Origin: Eublepharis macularius
Taxonomy: Eukaryota; Chordata; Lepidosauria; Squamata; Eublepharidae
Direction: 5' to 3'
DNA: 64,000 nt
Assembly (NCBI RefSeq): GCF_028583425.1
Contig: NC_072796.1
Span: forward strand, 143,291,464-143,355,463
The notes beneath the pieces were generated by a model that made no database searches, was not told the DNA's origin, and was given only the letters and a program-made list of their open reading frames with translations. A program made the translations under genes and the position numbers. Positions 42,061 to 54,499 of this stretch are shown here, one piece after another. Every line of letters starts with the position of its first letter. Within the stretch, counting starts at the first letter, position 1.

Positions 42061-44621
42061 TTGTCTCCAACTACCAAGCAAACATGGACGTGTTGCGGAA
42101 AAATCAGTCCATCAGCCCAGCCACACTGCTAAGCTAAACCTAGATTCAGGTTTGTGCGCTCAGAACCAGTGCCACTCTGGTTCTAATCTTAAGGTGCCAT
42201 TGTGCATCTGGGATTGTGGGGTGTAAGTGAGGAGCGGGGGGGCTAGATCAAGAGTCAGAAAAGTTGGTGTGGTTGAGAAGATAAAGGCTTGGGTTGAAAT
42301 CGTGTGTCTCTTTGCCTCATTAGGTGGGTAGAGGCCAAGTCTCTGTTTCTCAGCTAGGTATGCTAGACAAATATTGTTATCGACTTCATGGTGTAAACAC
42401 AATAAAGATCGGCAAGTTCTTTGCCAGTTGCAGGAGCCCAGCTGGCAGGGCTCTTGAGGAAGAGGCGAGTTGCAGACCAGGGTTTTGTGTCCACTCGGGA
42501 AGTGAACTGGCTCTGACCTGCGTTACCTCTGCCCTTTGGCTAGCAGTGATTTTCCTGTCCCAGCAAGCCACAGTCTTGGCTGAAGCAGACAGGGTGACCT
42601 GCCCTCCTCCTCCCCCCCCCCCCCGTCGGAAGCCCCTGATGCGGCTGCTGCAATTGCTCCTTCCGATTGCTTTTCCTGGCCAGCGTTTTCCCTTTGGTGT
42701 TGCCTGCTGCCCTCCGGCGGCCGTCCTGCGGCAGGCCCTTAACAGGCGTGAAGCAGGAGTTTTATGGCGTCTTCCACTCACAGGCTTTTCTTCTAGCGAA
42801 GCTTTTGTGGACTAGAGCAGCTTCACAGGACTCTGTTTTTTCTGCAACAGACTATGGAATTATTTTTCGAGAAGCGCTCAGTTGGCTTTACAAAGGGATC
42901 TTTTAAGTACACGGAAGGGGCATTAGGTGTTGGCAAAGGGGGAGTAGCTTGGGGTGGTGAGTCCTTGGTCGTTTGAAGGGTGCCAGTTGTTCCCCTGGTA
43001 CCTTTTAGCAGGGTCAGGAGGGTTGCCCAGGCCCGTGCCGTGACCTTGAAGCGCTAGTGTGCTGCTTGGCGATCAGCCCTTCGGATGGGAATGGGGTGGT
43101 GGGAGCTGTCACTCCTCCTTCCTCTTCAAACCAAGTGCAGGTCTGTGTCTCGCACCAGGGCACTTGCTGGCTCTTTTCTAGTGATGGCTCGAAACGACAA
43201 CTGGAGGAGGAGCGGGTCCATTCATACTTTGTGGGTCAGCAGCCCAAATGCCTCCAGCTGTGAGAAGCAAGCTGACGGTCCCATTTCTCCAGGCGAGTGG
43301 CCTTGCCTGATCTGGCTGAGATCCTCTGCAGGGTGGCATGAATGGGGAAGCCGAGAGCTGCCCCGGGGCCTCCATGGCACAGGCTCGTCGGCTAGGGAAG
43401 CTGACTGCACCGGTGACCCGTTCCTGCAGCCCATGGAGTGTTGGGGAGGAAGGGAAACGGGGGAGAGAGGGAGAGGCAGACAAAACCCTCTTGGTGCCAA
43501 AAGCCTGGGAAAAGACTTACCTCCAATCTCCTCTTTTCAAAGACTTTAATAACGCCTTTGTTTTTGCTGTAATCCCATCTTCTAGTTGGCCCTGTGCTTT
43601 CTAGGCCCCCAGCCCCACTTTCTCCCTTTGGCCAAGAGGGTGGAAGTCGAGGGGGGGGGGAGCGCACAAAGGGCTGTGTTGGTGGGTTGCGTATAGCAGA
43701 AGGTGATCACACACACTGTGCAGGCTTTACTGCTCCCAGGAGGGGCGTTTTGGAGGGCTGCTTTTCTGATTATTCCGTCAGATCCTCCGGTAAAGCCCAT
43801 TCTAGGCTGGGTCCCCTCTGAGCGGGGGAGGAGGGCGAATCTCTTTTCCAGCGAAGGATGTGCACTTCTGCCTGCGCCCACACGCTGGGCCAACACGTAG
43901 GTGCTGTCTGGAACGCCAGGCCTGGGGGCTGGAATCTGGCAGGCTGGCTGGAGCAGAATCCGGCCCCGACCCAGGATCCTTGGTGTGGGGTACTTTTCAG
44001 TCTGAGCCCAGGAGGAAAAGAAGAGCTTCAGGGCCCTCCCAGACCAGGCAGGCAGCCTTGTTAGTCCAAACCCCTCTTTCTGTGGGGAGCAGTCCGGAAG
44101 CAGGGGACAAAAGTCACAGCCCTCCCCTGTTTCTTCCCAGCATCTGGTATTCATAGGCATACTGTCTCTTGACATGGAGGTTCCATTTCGCTTTTATGGC
44201 TAGCAGCCATCGGTAGATCAAGGAGTCTGAGACAGCGAGTTTCCCCTGGGAGACGGCTGCAGTTTCCCCTGGGAAACTGGTGGCTCGTGTAATACAACCG
44301 CAGTGCAACTGTGCCACAGGCCCCCTTAATCTTTCAACTGGTCTGCCTCAGGTAGTGGTCATCTCTGCTTCTTGGGGCAGAAACCTCAGTCTGTCTTGAT
44401 TTGAATTCACTGCACCTCTGTTTCATTGTGGTGTTACGAGGGAAGAAGAAGAACGCCTCTCCTTCCCACCTCCGGTGCTAGCGCGTGAATGGGTTGGCCC
44501 GTGGGCTGCCGTGGGCCTCCACAGCAGAGAGGGTTGCAGGCTTAAGGTGGCCTGCAGCAGAGGCTTCTGGGCCTGGGGCTTGTTGCATACAAGCGGCACA
44601 CATCGCAGCTCAGCCTCTGCA

Positions 44622-44925
44622 CAGCATATTTATTTATTTATTTTTAATGTTTTAGATGGCTTTTCCTGACAGCTCAAAGCAGTTTCCAGTAAAAACAAAT
44701 TGCAATATCAAGTCAGAACGACTATAAATGCCAATCAGCAGATCAACCAAAAGTCTTGATGGTGCAGCCTGTTCCACAGAACTAGAGCCGCCCCGGAGAA
44801 GAGCCTTTCCTGGCCTGATACGGACATTAGCTGTGTGTCGGACCAGTGCCGTGCCGCACCAGTTGACATGTATGGCCAAGTATGTTGCGGCCTAGTGAAC
44901 AGTGTGGTTGCATCAAAGAGAAAAC
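44622..44925 (-). mobile_element. L2-like LINE 3' fragment
   Basis: TATTTATTTATTTATTTTTA, then a 3' UTR and a decayed coding end with CTGTTCCACAGAACTAGAGC, corresponding to the position of the W-N-x-L block in other copies, followed by GGCCTGATACGGACATTAGC. Confidence 0.55.
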
Positions 44926-45073
44926 AACCCATTTTAGTGGGAGGAGGTCAGTGTTCCCAAGTATCACACAGCAGATAGTTCACAGGCTGTGGGGTTAATG
45001 TGTCAACTTTGCAACTCCATTATTAGGTTTATAATGCACTCTGTGGACTCAGAATGGGTTACAGCCAGTTCGC

Positions 45074-45095
45074 TAGAGAGAGAGAGAGAGAGACG

Positions 45096-45140
<45 letters not shown>
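45074..45140. repeat. Inverted GA/CT microsatellite
   Basis: A (GA)n run at 45076-45094 is followed after a three-base CGC turn by (CT)n to 45140, so the two halves are complementary on one strand and can form a hairpin with a stem of about 19 bp. The CT side is longer. Confidence 0.9.
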
Positions 45141-45143
<3 letters not shown>

Positions 45144-45624
45144 CGAATCCATTTGTTTGCTTGACCATAGCTGAGAGCCGGGAGAGGCAAAGCAGGCAGG
45201 AGCAATTCTCAGTCTCTTGTTTGCTGTTGTAAATAAAACAATAAATAAAATACCGAAGGGAAAGGGGCCATCAGGGGCCATCGTGACCAAAGGGTTGGGT
45301 GTGCCCAGTTCCCCGCTTCTCACATGGCTCTCCTCGAACGAAGGCTGCCCTAGTGCTTTGCCTTGGCATCCAGCCTTGCTCAAGGGAGTTCCTAATATTA
45401 GCGCTGTTCAGCCTTCACACAAGCCCAGTTTGTGCTGGCTCTTTCGTTTGCTGGAACCGCTGCTGGTCCCTCCTTCCTGTGCCACTGCTTGACCATGGAA
45501 ATGGGCTGTAAATGAGGAGAGGGCTGCAGGTGACAGCTCTTTGGTGCATGAGATCTCTGCAGTGATCAGGGCCGGTTGAGAATCTGGGGTCCACCAGCAT
45601 TGATAAATTTATTTTACTATGATT

Positions 45625-45840
45625 TTTTAACTTCATTTATGCCCCACCTTTCTCCCCAGCGCAGCTTTCATTGTTCTCCTCTCCTCCATTTTATCCTCCC
45701 CCAAACCCTGTGAGGTGGGTTAGGCTGAGAGGATGTGACTGCCCCAGGGTCACCAGCAAGCTTCCATGGCAGAGTGAGGATCTGAACCTGGGGATTCCAG
45801 ATCCAAGTCTGACATTCTACCCACTACACCACACTGCCTT
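45625..45840 (-). mobile_element. tRNA-derived SINE
   Basis: Reversed copy with all blocks: TATGCCCCACCTTTCTCCCC, CATTTTATCCTCCCCCAAAC, CTGTGAGGTGGGTTAGGCTG, CCATGGCAGAGTGAGGATCT and the tRNA-like head (reverse of GTGGTGTAGTGGGTAGAATG). It lies 355 bp upstream of BOP1 exon 3. Confidence 0.8.
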
Positions 45841-46194
45841 GCCGTTAAAAGTAAGGGGTGTCCAACCATGTTGCGGCCAAGCGAATACAGATCTGTCAGA
45901 TCCTTCATCCAGCTTGACTGACGGTGGCCCTCTTGGCTGTCAGGCAGAAAGAGGCCTTTTCCAACCCCTTTTTCCTGAGATCCCAGGAGGTGACCCTGGG
46001 GCCTTCTGCAGGGAATGCATGCGCCACAGACCTTGCCCAGTAGTGGAAGAGGTGCAGAAACTGCTCTTTGAGGCCCGCTCTGAAGAAAGCAAGCTGTCGT
46101 TGCTGCTGGCCATTCTGTATAGTTTGCGAAGTTCTGTTGTGTGCAGTGCAGCTTCTTGCATGGTGATGCTTTCTACCGTCTTGTTGTCTTCCAG

Positions 46195-46311
46195 GCTGGG
46201 AGGACTGCTGAGAAGGAATTTCAGTCGTGCGGAAAGAAGGAGGGTACAGCAGCAGACCAGCAGGGACCACCTTTGGGGAACGAGTATGATGAAGACAGCT
46301 CTGACGAAGAG
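46195..46311 (+). CDS. BOP1: BOP1 coding exon 3 (residues 73-111)
   Basis: This 117-bp exon lies between a strong TTGTTGTCTTCCAG acceptor and a GTAAGG donor, phase 0 at both ends. It encodes AGRTAEKEFQSCGKKEGTAA, then DQQGPPLGNEYDEDSSDEE. The end matches the human BOP1 segment DEYAEDSSDEED, which immediately precedes the conserved BOP1NT domain. Together with exons 1 and 2 this gives 111 residues of acidic N-terminus. The next exon should begin with a conserved I-R-N-T-V-G-N motif. I do not find it before 64000, so the rest of the gene, including the WD40 propeller, lies to the right. Confidence 0.92.
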
Positions 46312-49300
46312 GTAAGGCTATCTGCTGTTCCCTCTCATTCCCTGAGTGACATTGGCTTTCCTGGCTGTCTAACGCAGAGCAAAGGGAAGTCTGCCCTTCT
46401 CCTGTGGAAGGGAAGAGGTGGAGCAAAGCGGCAGGGCTGGCCGGCTGGCCTCTGTTCCTTCCCAAGAAAACAGTCTGTGTATGTGCTGGCTTAGGCTCTT
46501 GCATTGGCCACGGGCACTTTTTTTGCCTCTGCTGAACCTGATGGACCTAGAGGGACAAATGGGCATTTCTTTGTCACGAGGATTTTTCACTCCGATGCAG
46601 AAGTCTGTGCGCTGGACGTGTGGGAGTGCTGAGAGAGGACGTGTGCTTGTCGCTTTTGTGGGTGGCAGTGGCCGCAGGATTTCCAGATGCCAGGGTCCAG
46701 GGAGCCAGATCACGGGAAGTAAGAACAAGTCACGAGAGGGCTTTCATGAGATCTGAGATGGGAGGAAGGCCACGGTTTGCCTGCCCCCTTCTGGTGGAGG
46801 CTGTACAGAAAGGGCCAAAATTCCCATGGCGTCAAGCATTGTGTTGAAAATAGAGGGGTTAAATTCCAGCCAAAAGAAATGCTAGAAAGACAAAGATTCA
46901 GCAGGTAGAAGGGAGAGTTATTAGGTAGGAACATCACTGTAGAAAAGGGTTCGGGGGGCTACAGTGGATGGCAACCTTAATGTGAGCCCTTGATGTGTTT
47001 CCATTGCAAAAGTTGCCAGAGCTTTTTAAGACCATAGCTGCAGAAGTCACCAAGGTCAACGGTGTGGCTGTGAAAAGTCTGAGCTCTGCATTTTGAGAAG
47101 TGCATTAACAACAAGGAGGGGGTTCAGGGCAGAACAATGGAGACCGTAAAGGAAGGTCGAGAAGCCCAGGAATCTGCGTCGAGTCTGGAGAAAATGAGGT
47201 CACGTGGGGGAAATTTTTCATATATACCGAACTCTGCTCTGGGCAGCATGAGAACCAGTAAAAAGAGAAGGCAAGGCGCTAGGAAGGCTTGTGGCCTCGA
47301 GGCAATGGGGCAGAACTTGTTCAGGTTGACTAGGGCTTGAGTGTTGCTCGGAGGTGAGACATACCTGACAAAGCCCGTGATGCACGAACTTCACTGTTCC
47401 TCTTCGACAAGGGTTAGCCCAAGCAAGTTTTTAGGAAATGCCTGTTCAGTAAGGAAAAAAATGTAATACTTTTGCTGTCTGTGACTTTAAAAAGGAAGAG
47501 GTGTCAGAACTGCCGTTGGCAGTCCTGATAACGGAGTGGAGCCGCATTCTGAACACTTTTTCAGCAAGCCAGTGAACAGAGTGTTTACCCACATCCTCCC
47601 CACGGCCCCTCAGAATCTTGGGCTGACTTCTCTAAGGGCAGGGAAACACTCCCCCCCCCGCCCCGAAGTCTGTAGTGCGTTCTTCCTGGTCCTGTTTTTC
47701 CCACCCCTTCTGCACTCTCCTTTTCATCACAGCATTAAGCATTGCCTGTCACTTTCAGATACCGTATTTCAGAGGAAACAGTCACATGGGACAGGAAGGT
47801 GGAAAGGTTTCTCTGTTGGCTGCAGATTGCTAAAGAGACGGTTCCTGTAGCTTTTAGTAACCTGGAGCTAGTTGCCCAGGGGGAGGACGCAGGGCAGGCT
47901 GTAGGGTCTGCTGGTTTTTGTGGTGTTGCCTGGGTGGAAAGTGGAAGAGCAGATTCCTTTGGAGTCAGAGCTCTGTGGAGCAAAGAGCTTGGCTGGAATG
48001 TGGGGGGGGGGTGCAGGGATTGGACCCGCAGACGGTGCGCTGCTTGCCCTGGTGGAGTGGGCAGGGGCTGAGAGAGCGGGATGGGCTTGGACTTGGTTCC
48101 AGGAGACACTGAAGGATGGCTCTTCTGCCTCTTTTTCTGGTCGTGCAGCCGAGGCAGCTGTACACTTGAAGCCCACCTGGTCCGGAGCCGAAGCTGCGGA
48201 AGTGCTGGGTCTGCAATAAAGATTGAGAGCGTAATGAAATATACGGCCGCAGAAAGTGTATGCTTGTGTAATGTCTCGAGCACAACCCAGGGACTCGAGG
48301 CTTTCATGCTGGAATCCAAGGTCTCTCCCTCAGCAGCTGGTCCTATTTCAGGGCCCCCGTGGGGGAGGGGAGGCACTGATTCAGAACCTGTTGACATCCA
48401 AGCGGCTTCCAGTGGCTTTGTTCCTACCTCCTTGTCCTCCCCTCCCTTTCGGCAACTGTATTTCTCTCTCCTCCAAAGGAGTCAAGCGCTTCTGCTTCCC
48501 CTGCCCAGGATATGCTCTTGGAGTTCACTTCTTGGCGCGTTGTGCCCCCACTCCGCTCAAGGTCACCCCTTTTAATGCCAGTTCTTTTGCATTCCTGCAT
48601 TCAAATTGCCTGGGCCTCCTCCTTCCACAAGTGTGCACTGAAAGGGGGGGCCCAAATTCACTTTTTCCACCAGGCAAATTGGAAACACAGGATGGTAGTT
48701 GAAGGAGCAGGACTGTAGGCCTGAAAAATTCAGTATAAGCAAAGCAGGAGTTTGGAACAGAGCGGGACTGGAGGGTGATGGAAACAGTCTTCTACCCTCC
48801 CCCTCCCCAGCTTTCCCAAGCAGGATAGAGCCGGGGAGGGGTTGGGGGCACAACTGCTGCTATATCCTCTCTCATACTGCTTGGGCCAGTGAGGGGGTGC
48901 TAACTAGATAAACCAGCTCAGCTGGTGGCTCTTAATGGGAGACAGCGCTAGGCACAGTCAGGCGTGGGTTTGGGGCAGGCAGTGCCTCCGGCAGAGCCTG
49001 GCTCGAGGGAGGTATCAGCGGTGTCTGTGTGAATCCCTGCTTCCTGCCTTGCCTCCTTGCAGTGCTGCTGCCGCCGCTGCCTCCCGAAGCTCCTTCCCTG
49101 CGGAAGCCCAGCGGGTGTCCTTCCCTGCGGCTCTTGCTCCCCGGCTGCAGCTTCTCATCTCCAGAGTGCCAGGCAAGCCCAGGGCAAGCGGGGAAATGTG
49201 GCATGGCAGAAAGCCTGGGGGTGAGCAGTGGAGTGGCAGGGAGGGTGGAAAGAGCATCATCGTACATGGGGTGCGAAGGGCAATGGAGTCAGTTAAGGGT

Positions 49301-52300
49301 TGCGGAGACAGCAGATGGGAACACGAGGCGCTCCCCGCCCACACACCCCTTGGTTTCCTTTGGAAATTTGGGTCTGGCCCCTGTTGGAAACAGGATGCTG
49401 GGCTTGATGAGCCCCTTGCGTGACTCAGCCTGGCAAGTCTGGAGCTCTTGAGTTGCTTGGCGCTTGCTCGCTCTCCGTGCAGCTTGGCAGAGCCCATCAG
49501 TGGGGGTAGGCAGTGGGCTGAAGCATGGGGAGAAGAGGTGCCTGTTCAGGGAGAGGACCCCCCGCCCCCCCCCCCCCGCTAGACGCGCACTCTTCTCGGC
49601 CACCATGCCGCTTGCGGTACCTGTCAGACCTGCTTTGCCTGGGCTTTGCGTGTGAGCGCATTCCCCTGCCCTTTTCCAAGTGAAATGGCAAGTGGAGACG
49701 TTTGCTATGAGGTCATGCATTTAACAAGAAAAAGAGCAGCCTTTCTCCCTCAGTGTCCCCCTTTGCCCATCTGGACGCTCTTTAATGCAGCTGTGCTACG
49801 CAGTGGTACCATCCAGTGCAGCATCAAGGACAGGGCAGGTGAAGGGGGCTGGAGCTGGGCAGGGCCAGGTCTTGGGTGCTGCTTTCTGAAGCGTTACTGC
49901 TTGAGTGTGTAGAAGGGAGCAGCCCCTTTCGTGGCTTCGGACTGCACCGTGAGGACTTACTTACTTGAGAAGGTCGGGAATTCTTGGCCTCACTTGTGTG
50001 TATTGTCTTAGCCTGCACCTTTGCACACAGGTGTGGAGATTGGGATTGGCGTAGAAACTCGTTTTGGTTTTCCTGTTGAGGTGGGTGACAGCACCCTGCT
50101 GCGGCTTCATTCGTTGAGTGGGTGGGGCTCAAGGGCCTCCTCCGCATGCAAACACAACCCTCAACAATTCCCCAGCGAATGCTGGTAAATCTGCGCAATT
50201 TGCCAAGTGTGTTTTTGTGGCCGAACTAGGTTCTCTGAGTGCAGGATTTGGGGGGTGGCCTCTGCTCTGAACAGGACTGCCCTAGGATGGGGGGGGGGGC
50301 TGCTGTGGCTCAGCTCGCTTTCACCTGCCTGTCCTTTCTCAGCACTTCCGCTCTCTGCGTGCCCCTCCTGGCCTGCCAGGGCTTCTGTCCTGAAGACTCC
50401 CGGGGAAGGGGAGGGAGGCCGGCCCGTGCGGCTGCCTTTGTGCAGAGCGCAGACTAAACTTCCTCCCACTGAGCTCCTGCTCAGTTGGCAGCCTCGGCGC
50501 TCAGCCTGGCGTGCTGCCCAACTCGGCCTCTACCGTGTGTTCTGGGAAGAGACACAACAAAATAAATTGGTTTCCTGGCGTGCACTGGCTGGGCTCCCCC
50601 GGATAAAGCAACTTGCTCGCCTTGCCTCTGCACAGCGTGCTGATCCTTCTCCTTTCACTCCCCCCCCCCGCCCCCCGCTGTCAGTGAAAAAACGCTGCAT
50701 GGGGCGCGGGGCCAGGGGCAGCTGAGGCACCGGCTGTGCAAATACACGAGCAGGTTGATGGCTGGAGCTGGGGAAATCCCCAGCCCTCTTGCTCTTGTGG
50801 CCACTTCCCTCCCTCCCCCTCCCCCTCTGGCTGTCTCCTCAGCACTTGCCCGGCAGCCCAAGCCTCCTCCCTCCCCTTCAGCCGCCCGGAGATGAATGGC
50901 CGGGAGGCGGAGAGGCTGTCAAGGCCTCGCTGGGAGGAAGCAGTTTGGGGCTCTTGTTTGGTTCTGCTTCCTCCCGCAATGACTATTCCATATGTCGGCG
51001 GATAATGAATGACGGCGCGCTGAGTGCTCCTCCGCAAGCCAGTGGCTGTTCCAAGCCCACTTCCCTCCTCCATGGTGCAGCTGATGGGGAGGGGGGAGAG
51101 CGGCTGGCAGGGCTGAAGGAGCTCTTCTTTCAGTAGCTGATTAGCTGGGAGCACCAGAGAGAATCGCTCAGAATGTGCTGCTGGCAGGCAGGCAGGCGGC
51201 TCCTTGAACGCATCCCGCCTGGAGCGCGCACGGCTTCCGACCCGCCAGTCCCAGCAGCTCCTTGAGCACTCCCTCCTGCATGCCTTGGGAGGCTCAGCCG
51301 GGCCTTCTGTGGATGCTCCCAAGCTCTGCCATGCCTGCTGGGCCATGATCTCAGCTGCCAGCACTGGCTCTGACTCCAGCACCTCTCCCCCAGTGCTGGG
51401 AGGCAGCCCAGCTTTTGCATCCAGGGTCTTCGGGTTGCACTGGAGGGGGGGGACCCAGCAGCAGCTGAGGCTCCCTGTTAGCATGGCTAGAGTCAACAGT
51501 CTGAGTTAGAAGCAGGAGTCCTGCTTGCGGGGTGGGACCCAAGAGGCAGTTGTGGCTCTCTTGCCAGGTGGTTTGGAAGGCAAGGAGGAGAGTGAACTGG
51601 GAGGGGGAGGCTCAATGGCAGCTTTGGGCTTGCCCCTGGAAAATGGCCATGAAATACAGCCTGTTACTCAGTAATGCTGTGCATTTAGAAATATTAAACA
51701 AGAGCAGTAGAGTATAAGCTTGCTCATTGTTAACTGATGAGAGATTCCTGTTGCAGGGAGGGAAAGGAGCACAGAGTTACTATGTGAATGGGTCCCAGGC
51801 AGCAGTCAGTGTAGAAGTTGGGTTGCAGAATGTCTGTTTTGGAGGAAACTTTAGCCACGGGTGCAGATATAAACTGGTGTCCTCTTCCCTTGGGGGTCCT
51901 GGGAGCCGCCGGGAGAGCTCTGAGGATCTCAGAGAGCCTTCCTGTTGGGTGCTAAGTGATACAGCCACCACGAGTAGTCTGAGTGGATGTGTGAGGCCAA
52001 CAGGGCGAGGGGTGGCAAGCTGACTGGAGAGATGTGATGGGCACAGAAGAGACTGCTTCCTCGCCAGGACGCGTGTTGGCGGATTCAGGGTTTAAGAATA
52101 TTTTTTCTGCTTCCCTTGGGTGCCTCTTGCTTCCTCCGTTCCCTTTTCTTCCACTTGCCCCTGGGCTGCATGCAAAAGCCTTTCCTTCAACACACTCGAG
52201 TCTTGCCTCGTGAGTGCTTCCTCTTGTGGAGGGGGGCGGTGTTGGGAGTTGCAGACTCTGGGGGCACCAGCGAGTAGCAGGGCAGGGCGTCCACTTCCTT

Positions 52301-52954
52301 GAAATAATGGGCCACAACTAGAGAGGAGGAGGCCTGGAAGAATTTGGGGGAGAAATGGGGGTGGTTGAGATTTCTGATGTTGTTTTTTTAAAAAAAAAAA
52401 AAATCAGTACAAAAACTGGGAAATTTGGGGGAACACTGAAGGGGGGAAATACCATGACTTTTAAAAAAAAAATTTGTAATGAGTGAAATGCATTTTAAGT
52501 CACAGTTCTACTTAATCACAAAATATAGCATTAAAAGTTTTATTTAAGACAACTGGCATCATTAGATAATAATTCCTATATATATTGAACACATATGTGA
52601 CATAGTTTCAAAGATATGTTTATTGTTTAAATGTGAATAATTTTGGCTACAATTAATACGCTATAATGTGTTTGACCATAAATGTTTAAAGAAGTCAGTG
52701 AACAAAATTTCACTTGGTATCTAGATATGCTGGCTGCCCTACCTCTCAGACGGCCATGACTGGAGATGAATATGCTCAGATAGTACAGGGTGCATCAGTT
52801 TGCAGCTGTCTCTCACCTTTGGGGCATATTTATAATTTTGCTAGTAGATATTTATACTTTTAAATTCCGTAGACATGCTGGCTAGTTCAATTTGATGTGC
52901 TAAGTTATGAATTATGCATTTTATGTCCTTAAAATGCAAAACAAGTTTAGGGGG

Positions 52955-53012
52955 TTAGACTAGATGACCCTGGAGATGCCTTCCAACCCTATAATTCTAT
53001 GATTTCATATAG
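52955..53012 (+). mobile_element. CR1 3' end fragment
   Basis: GGTTAGACTAGATGACCCTG and GCCTTCCAACCCTATAATTC followed by TATGATT are the classic CR1 3' terminus with its ATTCTATG end. The rest of the element is absent or unrecognisable. Confidence 0.8.
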
Positions 53013-54499
53013 AGTTTTCCCAAATTTCCATTCCCACCCCCAAAAAAGCAGTGGTGTTTTGCCATGGCTTCCAAATTTCTGTACATATTAGATCTCTCTC
53101 CATAGCCCTTTTCCTTTTCTGCCCCGTAGATGTGGCAATCAGCCTCACTTTCAGGCTTGGCATCTGCAGGGATCTACGTTAAGCCCTCAACAATGGCTGT
53201 TCTGTCTCCATGATTGGCAGTCTGTGTTCTCCGCCATGTGACCTGCGCTCTTCCCAGCCCCAAGAGGGCTTTCCACATAAATTTCAGTGAGGTGGGTGGA
53301 AAGTGGGTGTCTGGGCTGTACCATTTCAGACTGCAAGTGCAGGCGCATATGGCTCAGTGTTCCTCCACTAAAAAAAAAAGTGCCTGCACACAGAAAATTT
53401 GGTGTCAGGGTTATAGCCTAGCTTTCTCCCAGTGTGCTGGATTTCAATATGAAGAGTTATTTGTGTGAAGGATTCAGCCCCGTAAGCCCCCTTCCTCCCA
53501 CACAGTCTGAAATGGGGTGGCCCAGATGTAGGTTTCTCCCTTCTGCTCTGAAGGACAGATGGCCGCCCGTGATCTGCTTGCCCTTTGGCTGAGGCTACCA
53601 AGAGCAGTCTCTACTTGCCTTTGGAGGAGATGGAGTCAGTCCTTGACTTTGGGGCTTGCCTGAAGGGCCGTGCGTTAGCAAGATGCTTGCCCTTTCTTTT
53701 GGCCACCCTCTTTCTCTCTCCCTGTAGAGGGGGAGCCCCAGGAACCCCCTCGAAGAGGGGCACTGCAGGAATTTCAGTGGAACTGGGAGATGCCAAGGGG
53801 AAGCCCTCCAGGCACCCCCTGCCAGGAAAGCAGCCTGTGTCAGCCGCAGGTCCAGGGCGTCAGAGAAAACCCTGAAGAAAGGGCTGTTGTGACGCCAGAG
53901 CGGCTAGCACGAGAGGTCTGGCTCCTTGGGTTCTGGCCCTCGCCCTGTGGCGGAGAGGTAGCAGATGTGGGGAGTGGAACTCCAGAAGTGGGTATAGGGA
54001 GCATAGCCAAGGGGTGGATCCCGAGCAGGGAGCATGTTGCAAGGGAACTCCCTCTGTGGGGTAGGAAATAGCTACGTGCAGTGGAGAAAATAGAGAGGCC
54101 AGTGTGTTGATGGGAAGGTTAAGTCTGGCTGGCTTCTTCAGTTCCTCCCATTGGCCCTCTTGACGTGGTGGGATATAGAGGCGGGATTTAAGACCCTCTG
54201 CATTAGGGTGTTGTGTGGTGTAGAGATGAAGCTCGACTGCCCTGGCCAGAGGACTGAGAGTCCTCTGCATGGCAGAGCAGCTACACCTCCCTGGGCTGTG
54301 GTGCTCCTTCAGTGGCAAGGCATTTATAGCCGCCTCTGCATTTGCATTCCCAGCACCCCTTTGAGGTCCTTCTCCGTTTTGTAGAGGAGAGCTACTTGCC
54401 CGGAGTCGTGTGGCTTGCTGCTGTTCATGAGCAGCCAAGCTGATTGCCAAGGCCATGTGTGAAACAGGAAAGCAGTCTGTTGATATTTTTAAATTAAAA

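Larger units (their letters stand above)
34682..46194 (+). other. BOP1: BOP1 intron 2
   Basis: An 11.5-kb intron with the repeats listed separately. Unassigned stretches are 35025-35825, 36035-37030, 38835-39155, 39970-40240, 40930-41325, 42065-44620 and 44930-45070. They have no open frame with recognisable protein similarity. The segment 42500-44200 is GC-richer and gives overlapping open frames up to 197 codons that I judge to be chance. Confidence 0.85.

Noticed and set aside
47735..48397. 220-codon minus-strand frame
   Set aside because: Ser/Pro-rich, no recognisable domain, and overlapped by equally long frames on the other strand.
50681..51496. 271-codon minus-strand open frame
   Set aside because: GC-rich low-complexity composition, no domain, and long alternative frames in the same place; probably chance.
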